A DNA stretch of 64,000 nucleotides, taken from Vespa crabro (lineage: Eukaryota; Arthropoda; Insecta; Hymenoptera; Vespidae). The stretch is from positions 2,294,001-2,358,000 of the forward strand of contig NW_025813595.1 in NCBI RefSeq assembly GCF_910589235.1, read 5' to 3'. The notes beneath the pieces are model-generated. The model was given only the letters and a program-made list of their open reading frames with translations, did not search any database and was not told the DNA's origin. Shown one piece after another: positions 13,400 to 27,443 of this stretch; the first letter of the stretch is position 1, and every line of letters starts with the position of its first letter. The translations under genes and the position numbers were made by a program.

Positions 13400-15700
13400 C
13401 GATATTAAAGAAAATAACTATAATAATAATAATAAATATAAAATAATAACCATAATATCAATAGCAATAATAACAATAATAACGATTATTACGATAATAA
13501 GGATAGTAATATTGACTATAATAATGATAACAAAGATAATAACGGCAAAATTAAATATTATAATAATATCGATAATAAGGTTAATTACAAAAATAACGGT
13601 AATAAGGACAGTAGCAATAATAACGGCAATAATAATAATAATAATAATGATACTAACGAAAATAATAATAATAGCGATTATAATAATAACAACAATAACG
13701 ATAATAACGATATTAACAATAATAATGATAATAATAATAACAATAATACGATAATAACGACAATAATAATAACAATAATACGATAATAACGATAATAATA
13801 ATAACAATTATAACGATAATAACGATAATAGCGAAAACACCGATAATAATAATAATAATAACAATAATAAATATAATAACGGTAATAAAAGTAATAACAG
13901 TAAAAATAGTAATAATAGCAATAATAAGGATAATAACGATAATAACGATTATAATAATAATGACAATAACGATATTAGTGATTAATACGATAATGACGAT
14001 ATTAACATAATAAAAATAAAGTTAATATCGAAGATAAGGGTAATAATAATAAAATTAATAACGATAAAAACGACAAATAATGATAAATGTAATAACAATT
14101 ATAATGATAATAACGACAATTACCATAATAACGATAATAAGCAAAAGAACAACAGTAGTAACGATAAATACGATAATAATGGTATTAATAATAGTAATAA
14201 TATCATTAATGACAATAATAGAGATTATAACGTTATTAATGATAGTAACGATAATAAAAATAATAATATCAACAATTATAACAACAAGGACGTAAATAAT
14301 AATAACGGTAATAACGATAATAAAAAAATGTTAATAGCGATAATAATTATAAAAATAATAATGATAATAAACATAATTACGCTAATAAATTTAATAATAA
14401 AAATAATAATAATAATAACAATAATAAAGATTATATCGATACTAACGATAATAACCATAATATTAAGAATAATAATAACAATAACAATAATAACTAAAAT
14501 ATCGATAATAACAAAGATAATAATAATAATAACGATAATAATGAAAATAACGACACTAAAAATAATAATAATGATAATGAAGAGAATAATAATAATAATA
14601 ACAACAATAATTACGATAATATCGATAATAATTATAACAATAATAACGATAAAACGATAATAACGGTAATAATAATAACAATATTAACGTGAAAGACGAT
14701 ATTAACGAAAATAAAAATATTATACTTAACGATAATAACGATAATAACGGAAATAGTAATCGAAATAATAACAATAATAAAACAAATATTGATAATAACT
14801 ATAATATCGATAAAATATTAACGTTAATAACGATAAAACAGGTAATAATTACGATAATAACGATAATAATATTAGTAATAACAACGATAATAACAATAAT
14901 AACGTTAGTAGCGGTAATAATGATAATAATAATATTAATAAAATCTACAATTACGATACTTACGATAATAATAGTAGTAATAAAAGCACTAATGGCAATT
15001 ATAACGTTAATAATGATAATAATGATAATAAAAACAGTAATATCAACAATAATAAAGGTAGTTTCCTAAATAAAAACAACGGTAATAACGTTCATAACAA
15101 AAAAACCGTAATAACGACAATAATAATATCAATAATAACTTTAATATTAATAATAACGATAATAACTATAATAATAAAAGTAATAATAATAATAACAATA
15201 ACAAAGTCAATGACAATAATAGCAATAATACTGATAATAAAGATATAAATAAAAATAATAATAATAATAACAATAATAACTCTAATAATGATAATAATAA
15301 AAATAATAATAATAATATCAATAATGACGATAGTAAGGATGTTAATAATAATAATAATACCGATAACAGAGAATATACCCATAATAGTAATAATAATAAT
15401 CATAATAATGATAATAATAATAATAATAATAATGATAGTAATGATAATAACGAAAATAATAGTCGTAATAATAACACTAATCAAAATAATAAAGGTAATA
15501 ACGATATTCTAATAATAATATTATTAACAATAATACCGATAATTTTTATAATAACATTTTTAACAATAATAAAGATAATGAGGATTATCACAATGATAAT
15601 GATAATAATGACGATAATATCCATGTTAACAATAATATTGATTATAAAGAAAACAAATACAAAAATAATAATGATAATATCCAAAATATCGGTATTAATA
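13400..15700 (+). repeat. Segmental duplication block F, copy 1
   Basis: This block is colinear with about 48,950-51,170. Anchors are GAAAACACCGATAA (13,833 / 49,230, offset 35,397), GACAAATAATGATAAAT (14,072 / 49,562, offset 35,490), GTGAA(A/G)GACGATATTAACG (about 14,690 / 50,189, offset 35,499), AAAAACCGTAATAACG (15,101 / 50,601, offset 35,500), AACAGAGA (15,365 / 50,865, offset 35,500) and a GATTATAA(A/G)GAAAACAA tract (15,640 / 51,114, offset 35,474). Over the 120 bases from 15,101 I count 8 substitutions, about 93 % identity. From 14.7 to 15.4 kb there is almost no net indel. Satellite only. Confidence 0.8.
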
Positions 15701-18000
15701 ATAACAATATCAACTATATAAACAATAACAATATTAACGATAATATTGATAATATTAAAGATAATAATGATTATAATTTTAAAACGATAATAATTATCAT
15801 AATTATAGTAGTAATAACGATAATAACGATATTAAAAATAAAAATAATAACGATAAAATAGATAATAATAATAAAATTTATAACGTTAATAACGAGAATA
15901 AATGTTAATATGGATAATAATAATAGTAATAACAATAATAACGATCATAACAATAATAGCGATTATAATAATAACGATAATAACGATAATAATAATAATA
16001 ATATTATCTTTAGTAAGAATAATAATGATAACGATGATTATAATAGTAATAATAATAACGATTCTAACGATAATAACGATAAAAATGATAATAATGATAA
16101 TAATTATATTAACAATAGCAATAATTACGATAATAACGATAATAGAAGAAACAATAAAAATGATATTAACGAAAATATTAATAACAATTGTAACGTTAAA
16201 GACGATAATAAAAATAATAATAATAATAGTAATAACGAAAGTAAAGATAATAACGAGAACAATAATAACAATAATTGCGATAATATCGATTATAATAATA
16301 CCGATAATATCGATAATAACGATAATAATAGTAATATTAATAACGATATTAAAAATAATATCGATAATAATGATAATAATATATACGATTATAACGACAA
16401 TAGTAATAATAATAATAACGATAACAAAAATAAAACGATAATAGTAATAATAATAATTAAAATATAAATAAAAACAATCTTTTGTATAATAACGATAATA
16501 ATATTGGTAATGTTAAAATAATAACTATAATAACGATAATAACGATTGTGACGATAACAATATTATTGATAATAACGTCAATAGTAATAATAATAATAAT
16601 AACGATAATATCGATATTAATGATAATAATAATAATAATAATAAATATAATAACGATAGTAACGGTAATAACGATAATAACGATAATAACTATAATAACT
16701 ATATTTTCGATAGTAACAAATGTAGTAATAACAATAATAACGATAATAGTAGTAATATTAATAAAGATAATAACAATATTTACTATAATAATTATAATAA
16801 TAATAAAGATCTTAACGATAGTAACGATAATAGCGATAAAAATAATAAATATATTAATGATAATATCGATATTAATAATAATAAGAATAATAAAGACAGT
16901 TACAATAATAATAATAGCAATACTGATGTTAATAACGTTATAAACGATAATAACGATAATAATAATAACATTAATAACGATAATAACGATAATATGGATT
17001 ATAATACTAACAATAAAATAGATCGTAATTATCGTTATTAAAGGTAACAATAATAATATTAAATGCGATAATAACGACAATAGTAATAATAATAATAACC
17101 ATAATAATGATAATAAAGATATTAATAATAATAACAATAATAATATTAATAACGATAATAACGGTTATAATGTTAATAACTATAATAACGATATTAACAA
17201 TAAGAATAATAATAATAATAGAGATATTAAAGTTATTAACGATAATAATAATAATAGTAACAATAGTAACGAAAATGACGACAAAAACGATAATAATAAT
17301 AACGATAATAACAATAATAGTAATATTAATAAAACCTATAACAACAATAATAACGATAATGACAATAATATTAATTATAATAATAACGATTATAACGATA
17401 ATTACGTTAATAACGATAATAATAATAAAATTAATAACGAAAATAATAATAGCATTAATAACGATAATAATGATAATAATAATAATATTAGTTATAACAA
17501 TATTAAGTATATTAACGATAATAACGATAATACAAATAACGATGACAACGACAAAATAATAATATTAATATAATTAATAACGAAAATAAGGATAATAACG
17601 ATAACAACGATATAATCAATAATGATAATAATAATGATAATAACTATAATAACGAAAAACACTGATAACGAGAGGAATAGGAACGATAATAACGATATAA
17701 GAAATAATAATAATTACATTAATAACGATAACAACGACAATAGCGATAAAAATAATAATAATAATAACGAAAGTAAGGATACTAACGTGCCAACGATAAT
17801 AATAATAACAATAATAAGGATAAGAACAATAATAATAATGAAGTAAATAAAGATATTAACGATGACAACGATAATAATAATAACAATAATAAAGATAATT
17901 ACGATTATAACGATTATAAGGATTATAACAATAACGATAATAACGATATTACTAATAATAATAAGAACGATAATGAAGAAAAACCGATAATAGTGTTAAT
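15701..18000 (+). repeat. Satellite with landmark L (15,777) and two shared tracts
   Basis: L is intact at 15,777 with its TATTGATAATATTAAAGAT-type leader, but V, T and W do not follow at the usual distances, so the unit is truncated or replaced. A tract AATAACAATTGTAACGTTAA at about 16,182 matches 47,012 (offset 30,830), including the following GAAAGTAAAGATAATAACGA. The tract at 16,490-16,920 matches 5,985-6,260 and 26,360-26,480. Two long Asn/Asp and Ile/Thr frames run here in parallel over the same bases (15,902-16,467), which shows they are not selected coding frames. Confidence 0.55.
17025..17040 (-). repeat. 16-bp micro-inverted satellite word
   Basis: The + strand reads GTAATTATCGTTATTA, the reverse complement of the usual TAATAACGATAATTAC. 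It is a local strand flip of one repeat word in a region otherwise A-rich on the + strand. Confidence 0.5.
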
Positions 18001-19200
18001 AAATATAATAACAAATATAACAATTAAATAATAGTAATAATAGAGATATTAACGTTATTAACGGTAATAACGATAATAATAAAAACAGTAATAACGATAA
18101 AAACGATAATAACGACAATTATAATAAAAATATTAACGTATATAGAGATAACTACTATTTCAAAGATAATAATAATAACAATAATAACAATAAAAACGAT
18201 ATTAACGATAATAACAATAACGATAGTAACGATAATATCGATATTACTATTAACAATATTATTGATAATATCGATAATAATAATAATAATAACGATATAA
18301 TTGATAATAACGATAATAATGATAATAACGATAATAAAGATAATAACGATAATATCGATTATAACGAAAATAATAATTACGATAATGACGGTAAAAATAA
18401 TAATAATAAAGTTAATAACAATAATTACGATAATGACGATAATATTAATAAAGATAATAACGTTAATAACGTAAATAGCGATAATAATAATAGTAATAAT
18501 AACAAAAATAACAAATAATAAGTCGATAATATCGATAATAATATTAACAAATTTAACGATGATATCGATAATAATATTAACAATATTAACGATAATATCG
18601 ATCATATTAATAATATTATAAACCTTAAAGTCGATAATAATAATAATAATAACATTATTAACGATAATAACGATAATTACTATAATAATAATAACGAAAA
18701 TAACGATAATAATATTAACGATAATAAAATAATAATAATAATAATAATAAAGATAATAACGATAGTAACTATAATAACGATAATAACGATAATAACTATT
18801 AAACGACAACTGGGATAGTACCGAATATAATAATAACAATAATATCAATATTAGTAGTAAAATTAATAACGATAATAATGATATTTACGATAATAACAAT
18901 GATAATAATAGTAATAATAAAGATAATAACGATGTAAATGATTCTAACGATAATAATAACAACAACAATAACGATAATAACGAATATGATGTTAAGAATG
19001 ATAATAATATTAACTATAATAAAAACAATAATGACAATCACGATAATAAAGATAATAATAGAAGTAATAATAACAATATTACGAATAATAAATACAATAA
19101 CGATAATAACAATAATAACAATAATAAGTAGTAATAAAAAAAAGTAATAAGAATAATAACGATAAAAACGTATTTAACGATAATAATAATGGTGATATTT
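18001..19200 (+). repeat. Satellite with TTCT-GAAGT-M module (copy 1)
   Basis: 18,520-18,730 matches 7,190-7,400 (TATAAACCTTA at 18,617 / 7,291). The module TTCT (18,942), GAAGT (19,061) and a variant M (19,161) matches the modules at 38,437-38,667, 48,287-48,517 and 63,733-63,962; TTCT-M distances are 219, 211, 211 and 210 bp. Upstream GATGTAAATG is shared with 38.4 kb, and GATGTAAAAG with 48.3 and 63.7 kb in the same position. This is non-coding satellite. Confidence 0.7.
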
Positions 19201-21300
19201 ACGATAATATCAATAATAATAATAACTATAATAACGATAATAACGGTGATAAAGATAATAACGATAATATCGATAATAATAAATAAGATAATATCTATTT
19301 CATCGATAATAACAATAACAATATTAACGATTATATCGATCATAATAACAACATTATCGACAATAATATCGGTAATAATAAAAACAATAACATCAATAAT
19401 AACGATAATAACGATAATAACAATAATATCGATATTAATATTAACTATATTAACGATAATAACAAATATAGTAATAATAATAATAACGATAATTATGATA
19501 ATAATAATAATAATAATAAAAATATCAAAAATTTTAATCACCAGAATACTAACAATAATACCGGTTATGATAAGAATAATAATAATAATAATAACGATAA
19601 TAATTATAATAATTATAATAATAACTATAATTACGATAATAATAAAAGAAAAGATAATAATACTAATGATTATAAACATAATAACGATAATAACGATAAT
19701 AATAATAAAATTGATAACGATAATAACGTTTATAACGATAATAATAAGAACTGTAACAATAATAATAATAATGACGATAATAACGGTAATATCGGCTAAT
19801 AATAAATACAACAGTAACAATAGTAATAATAGCAATAATAACGATAGTAACGAAATGGAAGATAATGGTAAAAGATTAATTACAAAATTAAGGATAATAA
19901 CGATAATAACAATATAAATAATATAAATAATAATAATAATTATAATAACAATAAAAAAATAACTGAAATAAATATTAACGTTAATAATACAAGTAATAAT
20001 AACAATAATATCATTATTAAAGATAATAATGATAAGCACGATAATAATAATCATAATAATGACAATAATATTCATAATAATATTAACGATAATAACGGTA
20101 ATGATGATAACAATAATAAAGATAATTACGATAATATCGATAATAATATTAACAATATTAACGATCATAAACATAATAGTAATAATAATAACATGTACAC
20201 CGATAATAATAATAATAATACAAAAAAAAATAATAACAATATTAACGATAATAACGATAATAATAATAACAATAATAAGGATAATACTGAAAATAAAGAT
20301 AATAATAATAAATATAATAACTATAACAATGATAATAACTATTATATCGATAATAATAATAATAATAGTAAGAATAATAATAATAATAAAATAAAAAAAG
20401 ATAATAACGAACATTTTTATAACATTAGTAACGTTAATAAAGATAATAATAGTAATAATAAAAACAAAATTTACGATAATAACGATAAGATTGATTATAA
20501 TAATAATAATAATACGTATAATCACGATAATATAGATAATAATAATAATAAAAGCATAGTATAATAACGATAATAATAAAATAAACATAATAACGATATT
20601 AACGATAACAGCGGTAATAACGTTAATAATAATATTAATAATAACAACAATAATGATATTAATAATAATAACAATAATAACGATAATGACGATAATAACG
20701 ATAATAACGATAATAATGATATTAATATCGATAGTAACGATATCAAAGATAATAACAATAACAATAATAACGATAATAACGATACTAATAACAATAATAA
20801 TAATATTGCTTATAACGCTATAAATCATAATGACAAAAATAAAAATAAAACCAATAAAAATAATAACGATAATAATTATTATAATAATAAGTATAATAAC
20901 GAAAGTAATAATACAAACGATAATAATACTAATGATTATAACCATAATAACGATAACTACGATAATAATAAGAACATTAATAACGATAATAACGTTAATA
21001 AAAGCAATAGCAATATTAATAATAACGATAATAACGATTATAAAGATAATAAAAATAATGAGAATTAAGTCAATAACGACCCTAACGACAATAATGATGA
21101 TAATAATAAATTTTATAACGAAAATAACGATAATAACGATTATAACTATTTTAAGAATATTAATAATATTATCGATAATAACGAAAATAAAGATAATAAC
21201 GATAATAATAATAATAATAACAACAATAATATCTATAATTATGATAATAACGATAATAACGATCATAACGATAATAATAATTGTAATAATAACGATGAAA
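19201..21300 (+). repeat. Mosaic satellite sharing pieces with 40, 51 and 54 kb
   Basis: Three adjacent pieces have different partners. 19,640-19,900 matches 40,180-40,560 (AATAAATACAAC at 19,801 / 40,471, and ATGGAAGATAATGGTAA after it). 20,200-20,600 matches 51,240-51,640 (AAAGCATAGTATAATAACG at 20,551 / 51,573). 20,790-20,990 matches 54,530-54,720 (ATTGCTTATAA at 20,805 / 54,546). The longest open frame in the window (742 codons, - strand, 19,038-21,266) spans these unrelated pieces and switches between Ile/Val-, Leu/Ser- and Tyr/Arg-type composition. It is repeat read-through and not a gene. Confidence 0.65.
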
Positions 21301-21953
21301 ACGACACTAAATATATTATTAATATTTGTAATAATAATAATATCAAAAATAACAATATTAACGACAATAATAGTAGTAATAATAACAATAATAACAATAA
21401 TAACGATAATGATGTTAGCGATAATAATAATAACGACAATGATTATAATAATAATAACAATTCTAACGATAAAAGCATTAATAATAATAGTAATAGTAAT
21501 AATAATAGCAATAATATCGGTAATAAAGATAATTATAATAACAATAATAACGACAATAACGATAATGGCGAATAAAAATAATAATAATAATAACGATAAT
21601 AGCGATAATAACTATCATAATAATAATAACAGTTACAATATTAATAATAACAATTATAAAGATAATATCGATAATAAGGATTATAACTTTAATAATGACA
21701 ATAAAAATAATAATAAGCACGATAATAACGGTAATAAAGAGATTAACGGTAATAACGATAACTATTATAATAATAATAAGAAAAAAAAGAAAATTACGAT
21801 AAATATAATAATAATAATAACAATAATATCTATAATATTTAATATAACGATATTAGTAACAACAATAATAAAGATACTAACGTTAATAACGATATTAACG
21901 ATAGTAATAATGACAATAATAACGATAACAAAGATGATAACGATAATAATAAT

Positions 21954-21971
21954 AATAATAATATTATTATT
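21954..21971. repeat. 18-bp perfect palindrome (AAT)3(ATT)3
   Basis: AATAATAAT is followed directly by ATTATTATT, giving a perfect palindrome and a local strand flip of three triplets. Confidence 0.7.
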
Positions 21972-23885
21972 GATAATAAGGTTATTTATGAAAATAACGG
22001 TAATAAAAATATTAGCAATAATAAGGACAATAATAATAATAATAACAATAACGATACTAACGATAATAAAGATAATAACGGAATTAACGATGATAACGGT
22101 ATTAACGATAATAACGATAGAAATAATTATAATAATAACGATAATAAAGAAATAACGATAATAATAATAACAATTATAACTATTATAACGATAATAACTA
22201 TAAAAACGATATTAATAATAATAATAATAAAAGTATTAATAATGATGATAAGGACAATATCGATAACATCGATAATAGTTACATCAAAAATATCGATAAT
22301 AACTATAATATCGTTAAAAATGAAATAATAGTAACGATACTAACGATAACAAATATTATAACGATAGTAATAATAACAATTATAACGGTAATAACTGTAA
22401 TAACGATAACAATAATAACGACAATTACGATATTATCGATAATAATATTAACAATATTAACGTTCATAACGATAATAACGAAAATAATAAATATAATAAT
22501 AACGATAATATCGATAATTCCATTAACAATATTAATGTTTTATCAATAATAATTGTAATAATAATAAAGATAACAACGATAATAACGATAATAACGATAA
22601 AAAAAGTAACAATAATAACGATAATAAAGATAATAATGATAATAACGATAATTATATTTATGACAATAATTATATTACTGATAATAAAGATAATAACGAT
22701 AATATAGATAATATCGTTAATAATAATAACAATTATAACGATTATAAAGATAATATCGATAATAATAGAGACAATAGTAATAACATTAAAAATAATAACA
22801 GAAAAATAACAATTTATCTATAATAACGATATTAATAATAACGAAATTTTCGATAATAATAATAATAATAATAATAGCAATAATGACCTTAATAAAGATA
22901 AGAACGATAATAATGATACGATAATAACGATAATAGTAATAATAATATCGATAGTAATTATAATTACAATAATGACGATAATATCGATTATAATAATAAC
23001 GATAATGAGGATGATAATAAAAACTATAATAGCAATAATAACGATAATAATTATAATAATATTAGCAAAAATAACGATAACAACTATAATAATATTATTG
23101 ATAATAATAATAATAACGAAACAAAGCTTAATAAAGGTGTAAACGATAAAAATAATAACAATAATATCGGTGATAAAGATAATAACGGTAATAATAATAA
23201 TAATAATAAAGAAAATAACGATTATAATGATAATAACGTTAATAATGCTAATAATAAGAGCAATAATAACGATAAAATGATAATAATTATAATAAAAGAT
23301 GTAATAATTACAATATTAACAATAATAATGATAATAATAATAATAATAGTAGTAATAATAATAATAATAACAGTATTAACAATAAAATCGATAATAACAA
23401 TTTTATCCATAATAATAATAATAATATTAACGATTATAACGGTGATAACGATAATGACATTAATAATAATAAAATTAATAACGATAATAACGTCTATAGC
23501 GTAAAAAATGATATCAATAATAACGATAATAAGTATAATAATAATAATAATAGTAATGAAAATAATATCGAAAATAACGGTAATAACGATTACGAAGATA
23601 ATAATAATAATAATAATATAATAGCGATATAAATGATAATAACGTTGACAACGATTAAATTAATAACAATAATACCCATAATAACGGTAATAACGACAAT
23701 AATTATATTAATAATAATAATAATAATAATAAAATCGATAATAACGATAATAACGATATTAATAAAAACAATGATAAATATAAAAATAATAACGATAGTG
23801 ATGAAAATAAAAATTTTAATAATAACGATAATTTCTATAATAGTGATAATAATAATACCTAGAATAACGATTAAATTATAATAAC

Positions 23886-23909
23886 AATAATAATAATATT
23901 ATTATTATT
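23886..23909. repeat. 24-bp perfect palindrome (AAT)4(ATT)4
   Basis: Four AAT triplets are followed directly by four ATT triplets, and the next base on each side does not pair. It is a spacer-less hairpin-capable site in the satellite. Confidence 0.75.
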
Positions 23910-24540
23910 AACAATAATAACGATAAAAAGGACAATAGTGATAAAAATATTAATAATAAAATAGGAAATAAGGTTAATAACGATGACTACGATAATTATA
24001 ATAACAATAATAACGATAACAACGATAATAACGATAATAACGATTATACGGATTATAACAATAACGATAATGAGAATAATAACGATAATAATGATATTAA
24101 CTATAATAACGATTATAACAATAATAACGATAAGAATAATTACGATAATAACGATAATAAAGATAATTACAATAATAACAATAGTAATAATAAAGATGAT
24201 GACAATAATAACGATAGTAATTATTATAACGATAATAATATTAATAATTTTAAAAAATATCGTTAATAACGATAATTATTTTAATAGAAGTAATAATAAC
24301 AATATTGACAATGTTTGCAATAATAATGATAGTAAGGATAATAATAGTGGAAACAATTAAAGTAATAACAGTAATAACGATAATAACAATAATAAGGATA
24401 ATATTAATAACGATAATAACGATAGTAGTAATAATAATATCGATAGTAACAATAATAACCATAATAACTATATTAACGATGTAACGATAATAATAACAAA
24501 AATAATAAGGATAATACTGATAATAATAATAATAATATTA

Positions 24541-26591
24541 ATAGCAATAATATCGATAATGTACAAAATAACGATAATAATGATAATAATAATAACTATA
24601 ATAACAATAGTAACGACAATAATAATAATTATAATAACGTTAAAAGAGATAATATCTATGTCAACGATAATAATAATAACAATAATATCAATAAAAACGA
24701 TAGTAACATTAATAATAATATTACAAAAAAAGTATAATAAGGATAATAATAATAATAATAACAATAATAAAGATTATAACGACATTAATAAGAATAAAAA
24801 TAATAATAATAATAATAATATCTATGATAACGATAATAACTATAATAATAATATTATTCATGACAATAATAACAATAATAACGGTAATAAGTATAATAAT
24901 AAATACGATAAAGTCTATAATATCCATAAGATTATTAACAATTTTAGCGATTATATCGATAATAATAATAATAATATTAACGATAATATCGATAAAATTA
25001 ATAACAATATTAACGATAATATCTATAAAAATAATAATAATAATAATAAAAGTAATAACGATAGTAGAGATAACAAAAATGATAATAATAATAACGATAA
25101 TAAGGATAATAAAGTTAATAAAAATAATTATAATAAAGATAACAACGATATTGACGAAAGTAGAGATAATAATATTTATATTAAGAAAGATAATTACGAT
25201 AATAATGATATTAGCAATAAAAATTATAATAATGATAACAATAATGAAGATAATAACGCAAATAATAATAACAATAATAAAGATAATAATGATAATTACG
25301 ATAATATTAATAAAAATAATAACGATTACAAAGACAATTTCGATAGTAACGATATTAATAATTATAATACCGAGAAATACGATAATAACAATAACAATAA
25401 TAGCGATACTAACGATAATATTGATAATAATATTAGCAATTATAACGATAACAAACGACAATAACGATAGTAAAGATAATAATATCTATAATAACGATAA
25501 TTACAATAATAATAATAGTAAAGAAAATAATAATGATAATAATAATATCGATAAAGACAATAACGATAATAACGGTAATAATAATAATAATAAAGATAAT
25601 TACGATAATAAACGATAATAATAATAAAAATAATAACGATAATAACGACATTCACGATAATAATAATTACAATAATAACGATAATAACGACAATAATGAT
25701 AACAAGAAAAATAATTATAAAAATAATATCAATAGAAACGTTAAAAATGGTAATACTTACGATTATAACGATAATAACGTTAATAACGATGATAACCATA
25801 ATAAATTTAATAACTATATTTACGTTAATAACAATAATAATATCAGCAATAATAGCGGCAATAACGGTAACAATAATTATAACATTATTGACAATATTAT
25901 CGATGATAACGATAATAAAAATAACGGTAATGACAATAATAATAATAATAGTAATAAAAATAATAATGATAATAACGTTAATAATAATAACAATAATAAC
26001 GGCAATAATAATAATAATATTAATAAAGATATTAGCAATAATAATAATAGTAATTAATAACAATTTTAACGAAATTAACGATAATAACGATAACAATAAT
26101 AACGATTATTACTATAATAACTAAAATAATAAAAAGTAGATAATAGTAGTAGAAGTAATATCAATAATAACATTAATATCGATATAAAGATAATAACGAT
26201 AGTAATATTACTGATTATAACGGAAATAGTAATAATAATAATAGCGATAATAACGGTAATAACGAAAATAACGATAATAATGAAAATAATAATAATAATT
26301 ATAATAATAATAATAATAATAATAATAGTTTTATAAATAATAACAATAATGTGTTTAATAAAGATAATAATTGTGGTAATGTTAAGAATCATAACAATAA
26401 TAACGATAATAACCATTATGACGATATCAATATTATTGATAATAACATCTACAGTAATAATAATTATAATAACGATAATAACGATAGTAACTACAATAAT
26501 AATAATAATAATAATAATAACGATAAAAGGGATAATATCTATGTCAACGATAATAAAAATAACAATAATAACAATAAAAACGATAATAACG

Positions 26592-26629
<38 letters not shown>

Positions 26630-26880
26630 GATATTATCGATAAGAACGATAATAATGATAATAATCTTAACAATAATAGCGATATAAAGATTTTAAGGAT
26701 AATAATAATAAGGATAATATCGATAATAACGATAGGAATAATAATTTAATATCGATAGTAAGAATAATAACGACAAAAACGATAGTAACGATAATCATAA
26801 TAACGGTAATAACGATGATAATAATACGATCATAAAGTTAATAATAAAAATCATATTAAAGATAATAACGCTAATAACGA
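24541..26880 (+). repeat. Satellite with a local duplicate at 1,884-bp spacing
   Basis: GATAATATCTATGTCAACG occurs at about 24,647 and 26,531, with related sequence on both sides (AATAATTATAATAACG before; AACAATAATATCAATAAAAA-like after). The region 26,340-26,480 shares the CAATATTATTG tract with 16.5 and 6.0 kb. Asn/Asp, Ile/Thr and minus-strand Ile/Val frames all stay open over the same bases at 24,720-25,460, which argues against coding. Confidence 0.55.
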
Positions 26881-27340
26881 TACTAACGATAATAGCGATA
26901 ATAATAATAACGATATTAAGGATAATATCGTTAATAATTGTAACAATATTAATGATAAAAGCGATAATAATAATTACAACAAAAACATTAATAACGATAT
27001 TAACTATAATAAAATTTATAATAATAATGACAATGACGATAAGAATGATAATAATAGAAGTAATAATAACAATACTAAGAATATTAAATATAATAATGAT
27101 TATAATGAAAATAGTAGTAGTAATAATAGAAGTAATAACAATAATAACGATAATAATGATTATAACAATGTTAACGATAATAATATTGACGATAATAACG
27201 ATAATAACCATAATAATTATAATAATAATAATAAAGATAACAACGCTATTAACGATAATAATGAGAGTAATAATAATAATAATAACGAAGATAACGTTAA
27301 CAATGATAATACCGATAATAACGATAATAAAAATAATAAT
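26880..27340 (+). repeat. Partial third copy of block C
   Basis: This piece resembles 6,730-7,070 and 36,900-37,310: it shares the GAAGT tract at 27,057 and GATAACAACG(C/A)TATTAACG plus ATAATACCGATAATAACG-like tracts (about 27,237-27,320 / 37,200-37,290). It ends about 80 bp before the inverted segment. Confidence 0.55.
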
Positions 27341-27405
27341 AATAGTAATAATTACGATAATGACGATATTAACGATAATAAGGATAATAAAAATAACATT
27401 AATAC

Positions 27406-27443
27406 TAATAATAATCGTATTATCCTTAATACGATTATTATTA
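27406..27443. repeat. 17-bp inverted repeat (4-nt spacer) at the left inversion junction
   Basis: The left arm is 27,406-27,422 and the right arm 27,427-27,443, separated by TCCT. The arms are perfectly complementary over 17 bases, around AATAATCGTATTA and TAATACGATTATT. The next pair outward is a mismatch. The left arm is in normal orientation and the right arm is the first part of the inverted segment, so this is a fold-back junction. Confidence 0.85.

Larger units (their letters stand above)
21301..24540 (+). repeat. Degenerate satellite, no long partner seen
   Basis: Ordinary A-rich satellite over about 3.2 kb. Between about 22,150 and 23,220 stop codons break all + frames more often than elsewhere, because of more frequent A-to-T and indel variants. 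I found no long copy elsewhere in the window by eye. A CATTATTAACGTTCATAACG-like tract near 22,448 is a member of the family at 44,860 and 56,076. There is no gene signal. Confidence 0.5.

Noticed and set aside
24720..25464. Three overlapping long frames (two + and one -) as a possible overlapping gene set
   Set aside because: All follow from the stop-free frames of the same triplet repeat; composition is repeat-determined in each.
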